Below, piece by piece: positions 60,724-64,000 of a DNA stretch of 64,000 nt; position 1 is the first letter of the stretch; every line of letters begins with the position of its first letter. The notes beneath the pieces are model-generated. The model was given only the letters and a program-made list of their open reading frames with translations. It had not been told where the DNA came from and ran no database searches. Origin of the DNA: Acidovorax sp. (GTDB lineage: Bacteria; Pseudomonadota; Gammaproteobacteria; Burkholderiales; Burkholderiaceae_C); contig NZ_JAJTBB010000085.1 of the NCBI RefSeq assembly GCF_021287135.1, forward strand, positions 124,001 to 188,000, in the 5' to 3' direction. The position numbers and the translations under genes were made by a program.

Positions 60724-61572
60724 ATGAAGCTCGTTGAAGTACCACACCATGAGTTCATGGAAAGCCCGTCCTCTTGGCTTACGCGCGTAGCCTTCCGGCA
60801 AGTAGTATCGCCCCGGGAACTCGCTCGCTACCTGGATTTGAATATCCGGGTCGATTGTGAAATGACGCTTGCGAGAGCTTCCTTTGAAGACCTCGCGACC
60901 AGAGTTGCGAAGAATGCCGGCTCATCAAAGATGGTGGATTCGGTGATGGATCGATTGCGAAAGATCGATCCGACCGGGGAACGGTACTTGCTGAGGCATC
61001 GGTCTATCGCGTATCACAGGTTTTGTGCCGCGTGCCTGGCGACAGACAAGACCAAGTACTTTCGTCTCGAATGGAGATTCAAATGTTGGCGCTGCTGCCC
61101 GATCCATTCATGCTTGCTTCGAGAGCGCTGCCCGCACTGCAACAAAGTGGTGACGCTGCCGGGCGATATGTATTCAGCAGGACCCGATGGGCTAGGTATC
61201 GCGACGTTGGACCGGTGTTTGCATTGCACGGAACTCCTCACAACTGGCTGGATGGAGTTCGTGGACAGCCTGGCTGACGACGTTACAACGCCGTGGGAGC
61301 AGGTACTGATCAGAAATGGGCGTTCTGCCCTTGCGGCGCTGGCGACCGGTCGCCTGTGTATTGAGGGGGAGCAGAAAGCACATGGCTTGTCTCAACTCAA
61401 GAAGATTGAGCGGCTTGGGTACTTGCCACATGTCAATTTTCGGCTTACCCACGAGGAACTGGTTCGTCGTCAAAACGGTGAATCGCATCTTCGCAAGAGC
61501 AATGGCGAACCGTCCTGCGGAGGCCCATTTAGTAACATCGCCAGCCATGGTCAAGATCAACGGCATCATTGA
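60724..61572 (+). CDS. Second TniQ-family protein, divergent from the first
   Basis: A 282-residue protein 7 bases after the first tniQ. It begins MKLVEVPHHEFMESPSSWLTRVAFR, a TniQ-like start, and has zinc-binding pairs CAAC, CWRCCPIHSCLL and CPHC (residues ~103-145) in TniQ order, followed by another CLHC. The rest differs greatly from the first TniQ. Two selectors in one element suggest a choice between two kinds of target, or two subunits of a selector. The C-terminal part after residue 240 is not family-like. Confidence 0.8.
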   Translation: MKLVEVPHHEFMESPSSWLTRVAFRQVVSPRELARYLDLNIRVDCEMTLARASFEDLATRVAKNAGSSKMVDSVMDRLRKIDPTGERYLLRHRSIAYHRFCAACLATDKTKYFRLEWRFKCWRCCPIHSCLLRERCPHCNKVVTLPGDMYSAGPDGLGIATLDRCLHCTELLTTGWMEFVDSLADDVTTPWEQVLIRNGRSALAALATGRLCIEGEQKAHGLSQLKKIERLGYLPHVNFRLTHEELVRRQNGESHLRKSNGEPSCGGPFSNIASHGQDQRHH

Positions 61573-61784
61573 TCCACCACGCAAAATGGCATGCGTCGCC
61601 GGCCGGTCAGGACCGTATATGTTGACGACAGATCAATGCACGGACTGCCGCACTTAGAATATGGAAATTGACGGTGCTCAGAACGTGAGGCAAGCCAGCG
61701 TTGTTGAGGAACGGATCAATCAGATCTGCGTCGGCCCTATGGCCTAAGGTCTGCGGGTATGCTCGCGCCGACACCTGCTCCGGA
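61573..61784. other. Region after tniQ2 with repeated GATCAAT motifs, possible transposon end
   Basis: 212 bases without a gene. GGATCAAT-type motifs occur at 61568-61575 (reverse), 61630-61637 and 61713-61720, a pattern that could represent transposase-binding sites near an end. No matching set was found on the left side, so the call is weak. Confidence 0.4.
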
Positions 61785-62588
61785 TCAGTGTCGCTGTGAA
61801 TTTCCTGGCAAAAACTCCACCCCCGTGCGTTTGACCAGCTCCTGATAGCTGATCGGCCGCCCCACCGTCTCGCCCTCCCGGTTCTCCTGCCAATGCACCC
61901 AAGTTCTCTGGGTAGTGGCGTCGTACACCAGCTTGTACAGATAGGTCGGCACTTTCACCCCATTGGCCCCAATGCGTGGCCCCGCATCCGTGAACACCGG
62001 TCCGGTGATCACAAACACATCTCCCTTGGCCCGCTTCACATAGTGCCGGGTGTCCTGCTCGATCTTGTTCCAGGCGCCCCCGTTGTGCTGGGCGTTTTGG
62101 GGAACCATGTTCGCCAAACTGAAGCTCTGGGCCATGGAAGTGGGTGTGGCCATATCTCCCGCAGGCGCCATGTGGCCTCGGGAGTAACCTGAGTTCTTGT
62201 AGTCCTCCAGTTCAGCCCGCTCACCACTTGGGAGTCGCGCGTCCGCGAAGAACCGTTTGGCCCTTTTCTCATTGGCCCCATCCAGCATCTGCCGATTCAG
62301 CCGTTGTGCCACGAACACCGGCGTCTTGGTGGTACCGGAGTGCAGTACCGCAAACGCTTCATAGCAAAGCTCGCGCAGCTGCGGCCGGGGCGTGATGGCC
62401 GGAGGAGTGCCATTCGCAAAGAACTGCGGGCACTGCGCAAAGGAGGTGGGCTCGGGCGTGAGCAGGGCTGCACTGTCGAACTGCGGAAACCGCGCCCAGG
62501 AAAGATTCGGGAGAGCAACGCCCGCAAGACACAGTGCCAGCGCAACTGCCAGGCGCACGCCGCCTGGCCAAGAGAACAAACGATTCAC
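61785..62588 (-). CDS. Exported DNA/RNA non-specific endonuclease
   Basis: A 267-residue beta-beta-alpha-metal nuclease of the NucA/EndA type. Signal peptide (hydrophobic VRLAVALALCLAGVALPNLSWA, cleaved about residue 32). The catalytic motif reads SRGHMAPAGDM, with Ser in place of the Asp of the usual DRGH; the downstream metal-binding Asn lies in NMVPQNAQHNGGAWNKIE. The GTG at 62588 gives a normal signal; a GTG at 62633 with a better ribosome-binding site adds 15 residues. Ends directly next to the transposon side, intact. Confidence 0.87.
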   Translation of the reverse strand: MNRLFSWPGGVRLAVALALCLAGVALPNLSWARFPQFDSAALLTPEPTSFAQCPQFFANGTPPAITPRPQLRELCYEAFAVLHSGTTKTPVFVAQRLNRQMLDGANEKRAKRFFADARLPSGERAELEDYKNSGYSRGHMAPAGDMATPTSMAQSFSLANMVPQNAQHNGGAWNKIEQDTRHYVKRAKGDVFVITGPVFTDAGPRIGANGVKVPTYLYKLVYDATTQRTWVHWQENREGETVGRPISYQELVKRTGVEFLPGNSQRH

Positions 62589-62711
62589 AGAAGAGGCATT
62601 CGGGTCGAACAAAACGGAGCCCGATTGGAGCACCGTTCAACTCTCACTTTGGACCTGAATGCTTGGAACCCGCAGGGTTTTACAGCTGCTTGCAGAGATG
62701 GGGTTCACCAA

Positions 62712-62736
62712 CAGAAAAGGCTCCCCGAAGGAGCCC
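62712..62736 (-). terminator. Rho-independent terminator of the small exported-protein gene
   Basis: On the minus strand GGCTCC-TTCGG-GGAGCC followed by TTTTCTGT, 130 bases after the stop of the gene at 62866. A T-run and a stable UUCGG loop support it. Confidence 0.8.
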
Positions 62737-62865
62737 ATTCTGCCTGCCCGCCCCTGCGGTTCAGTTAACACTCCCCATGGCCGCAGCACCCGCAAATGCA
62801 AAGTGCCGCCACCATGGGAAGTCCCGCAACGGCTTCAAACCAATCTCAGCAGTTGGTCTGCCAAA

Positions 62866-63159
62866 TTACATGGCGCTGAATTCACCCGAAGGGATCTGGC
62901 CGGCGCGCACAGCTTCAGCAGCTTGGGCACGCACGGCAGCGCGATCAGCCGTGGACTTGTAGGTCACCACACGCGAGCCTGCGGGTTCGATGCTGCGCGT
63001 CTGAGCCACGGTAGCGGCTTCAGCAGCCACTTCAGCGCGGGTGCGGCTGGTCTGGGTCTGCGTAGCGAATTGCGAAGCATCGGCCTCATCGGCTTGGGCA
63101 CCAAATGCGGCGAAAGCGGCAACAGTGGCGACGGAGAGGAAACGTGCGGTCTTGTTCAT
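62866..63159 (-). CDS. Small alanine-rich exported protein (DUF4148-like)
   Basis: A 97-residue protein with a clear signal peptide (residues 1-22, VATVAAFAAFGAQA|DEAD), then an alanine-, arginine- and threonine-rich mature part ending PSGEFSAM. Similar small periplasmic proteins of the DUF4148 type are common and often multi-copy in Comamonadaceae and Burkholderiales. Function unknown; often stress-responsive. A 210-base promoter region separates it from the DUF72 gene. Confidence 0.75.
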   Translation of the reverse strand: MNKTARFLSVATVAAFAAFGAQADEADASQFATQTQTSRTRAEVAAEAATVAQTRSIEPAGSRVVTYKSTADRAAVRAQAAEAVRAGQIPSGEFSAM

Positions 63160-63370
63160 GATGAATCCCTAAAAGCAAATAAGCGTCTCAAAAAAGCCGG
63201 GTCAAAAACCATTCCTGAACCGGGTTCGGTAAGTCGCCTTGCGGGTTCGGCTCATCGATGGGTTGAACTGTACGCGCCCATCATTCAGAGAAAAACCGTC
63301 CAGTCGCAAACTAACTGTTCCAGTATTGCGAACAATGGTTCTGTTCCTTCCTTCGCTTCGCCGCAACCCT

Positions 63371-64000
63371 TCAAGCTGCCCTCAGGGCTTCCAAAAACTC
63401 CCGCGCATTGAGCTGGCTCTTGTTCTCCATGCAGTTGTTGAACACAGCATGCGGGTACCGCACCGACCTTGCAATCGGGCTGTACCGATGGGCGAGACTC
63501 TGCAGTTCGGCGGAGGTGTACGCATAGTCAAACCGCTCTGCCGCCGACTTGGCAGGCATCCCATACGCCACCTCATTGCGCCCATGCAGCCTGAGCAATG
63601 CATGGTCGGGGTGGGTGGTCTCCCAGATGGCTGGAACACTGTGTGCTGAGCCTTGCGGCCCGTCCACGATGGTGTGGACCAAGCCCAGGCTCCTAAGCAT
63701 GGCCAGGGTGTCTGCTGTCATCGCATCGTTTTCCCACCAACTCGGATGCCGGAACTCGATGCTCAAGGTGTGCCCCGGCAGATGCTCCACACAGTGCTCG
63801 ATGTGGGCCACGGCGGCTGGGTGGCGCACCACCTTCGGCGAGAACTGGAAGTGCACCAGGCCCAGCTTGCCGTTGACTCGCAAGGGCACCAGGCAGGCCG
63901 CAAAGCGCTTCCACAGTTCCTCCCGAAACTCCACTCCCATGTCCTTGTAGACCAGGCGCCGACCAGGTCCCAATGCCTCCTTGACGTCCTTGGGTAAGAC
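63371..64000 (-). CDS. DUF72 (YecE-like) protein, 5' end beyond window
   Basis: The frame is open to the right edge, so at least 209 C-terminal residues are visible and the N-terminus is missing. KLGLVHFQFSPKVVRHP, LSIEFRHPSWW and LLRLHGRNE are DUF72 motifs in the expected order, followed by NNCMENKSQLNAREF near the end, where DUF72 proteins have the NNhxxGxAxxNA-type stretch. A TIM-barrel-like fold of unknown function. Confidence 0.85.
   Translation of the reverse strand, partial: VLPKDVKEALGPGRRLVYKDMGVEFREELWKRFAACLVPLRVNGKLGLVHFQFSPKVVRHPAAVAHIEHCVEHLPGHTLSIEFRHPSWWENDAMTADTLAMLRSLGLVHTIVDGPQGSAHSVPAIWETTHPDHALLRLHGRNEVAYGMPAKSAAERFDYAYTSAELQSLAHRYSPIARSVRYPHAVFNNCMENKSQLNAREFLEALRAA

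Larger units (their letters stand above)
55620..61572 (+). mobile_element. Tn7-like transposition module with TnsA, TniA, TniB and two TniQ proteins
   Basis: Five co-directional genes give the core of a Tn7-like heteromeric transposase: TnsA endonuclease, TniA/TnsB DDE transposase, TniB/TnsC AAA+ regulator and two TniQ/TnsD-type target selectors. The order recalls the tniCABDE set of Tn6022-type elements (recalled, not searched). Limits shown are those of the genes; the terminal repeats were not found. GC content falls clearly against the flanks. The small HTH gene is included as probable regulator; the gene at 54662 may also belong. Confidence 0.85.

Noticed and set aside
54042-61784. CRISPR array or Cas genes associated with the Tn7-like element
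   Set aside because: No regularly spaced direct repeats and no Cas-like protein seen in the element or its flanks.

Overview
The window reads as chromosome of a high-GC betaproteobacterium of the family Comamonadaceae (Acidovorax-like). This rests on gene order rather than on a search: a DUF2244-coxB-coxA-(38 aa protein)-ctaG-DUF2970-coxC-SURF1-ctaA-ctaB-SCO oxidase locus, two Bug-type solute receptors, rpoH preceded by a perfect CIRCE element, and several copies of an extragenic repeat whose core reads like GATAGCTGCTAGCGCTT.

Left part (1-12.4 kb): tamB (cut by the left edge) and tamA; a MoxR ATPase / small membrane protein / GNAT / VWA operon; a dihaem cytochrome c with its own promoter and terminator; a putative Na+/H+ antiporter; two small conserved proteins. 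12.4-20.8 kb: an IclR regulator divergent from pcaI-pcaJ-pcaF, a short-chain dehydrogenase and a Bug receptor (3-oxoadipate branch of aromatic catabolism), then an SDR/LysR divergent pair, a thioesterase and a transglutaminase-like protein. 20.8-29.4 kb: a TRIC-type channel, a Fur-box-preceded TonB siderophore receptor with a PepSY protein and two membrane proteins, a lipoprotein gene broken by one in-frame TGA, and a KefC-type antiporter. 29.6-35.1 kb: LysE exporter, orphan ParA, MaoC hydratase, LysR, trmL, comF and a BioC-like methyltransferase.

35.2-45.1 kb is the complete aa3-type cytochrome c oxidase locus with assembly factors and haem A synthesis. It is followed by a PAS-GGDEF-EAL protein, an FNR-type regulator with all four cluster cysteines at E. 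coli spacing, a second Bug receptor and rpoH.

From about 50.3 kb onward the sequence becomes accessory: lower GC, long gene-poor stretches, an orphan AbiEi-like antitoxin with a palindromic operator, a LysR/cupin pair lying between two inverted diverged copies of a roughly 100 bp sequence, and then a Tn7-like transposition module (55.6-61.6 kb) coding for TnsA, TniA/TnsB, TniB/TnsC and two different TniQ-family proteins. Backbone-like genes (secreted nuclease, small exported protein, DUF72 protein) resume after 61.8 kb.

The points most worth following are the double-TniQ transposon, the capture of an extragenic repeat as the lipoprotein signal peptide of the SCO protein, and the use of the same repeat to end other genes.
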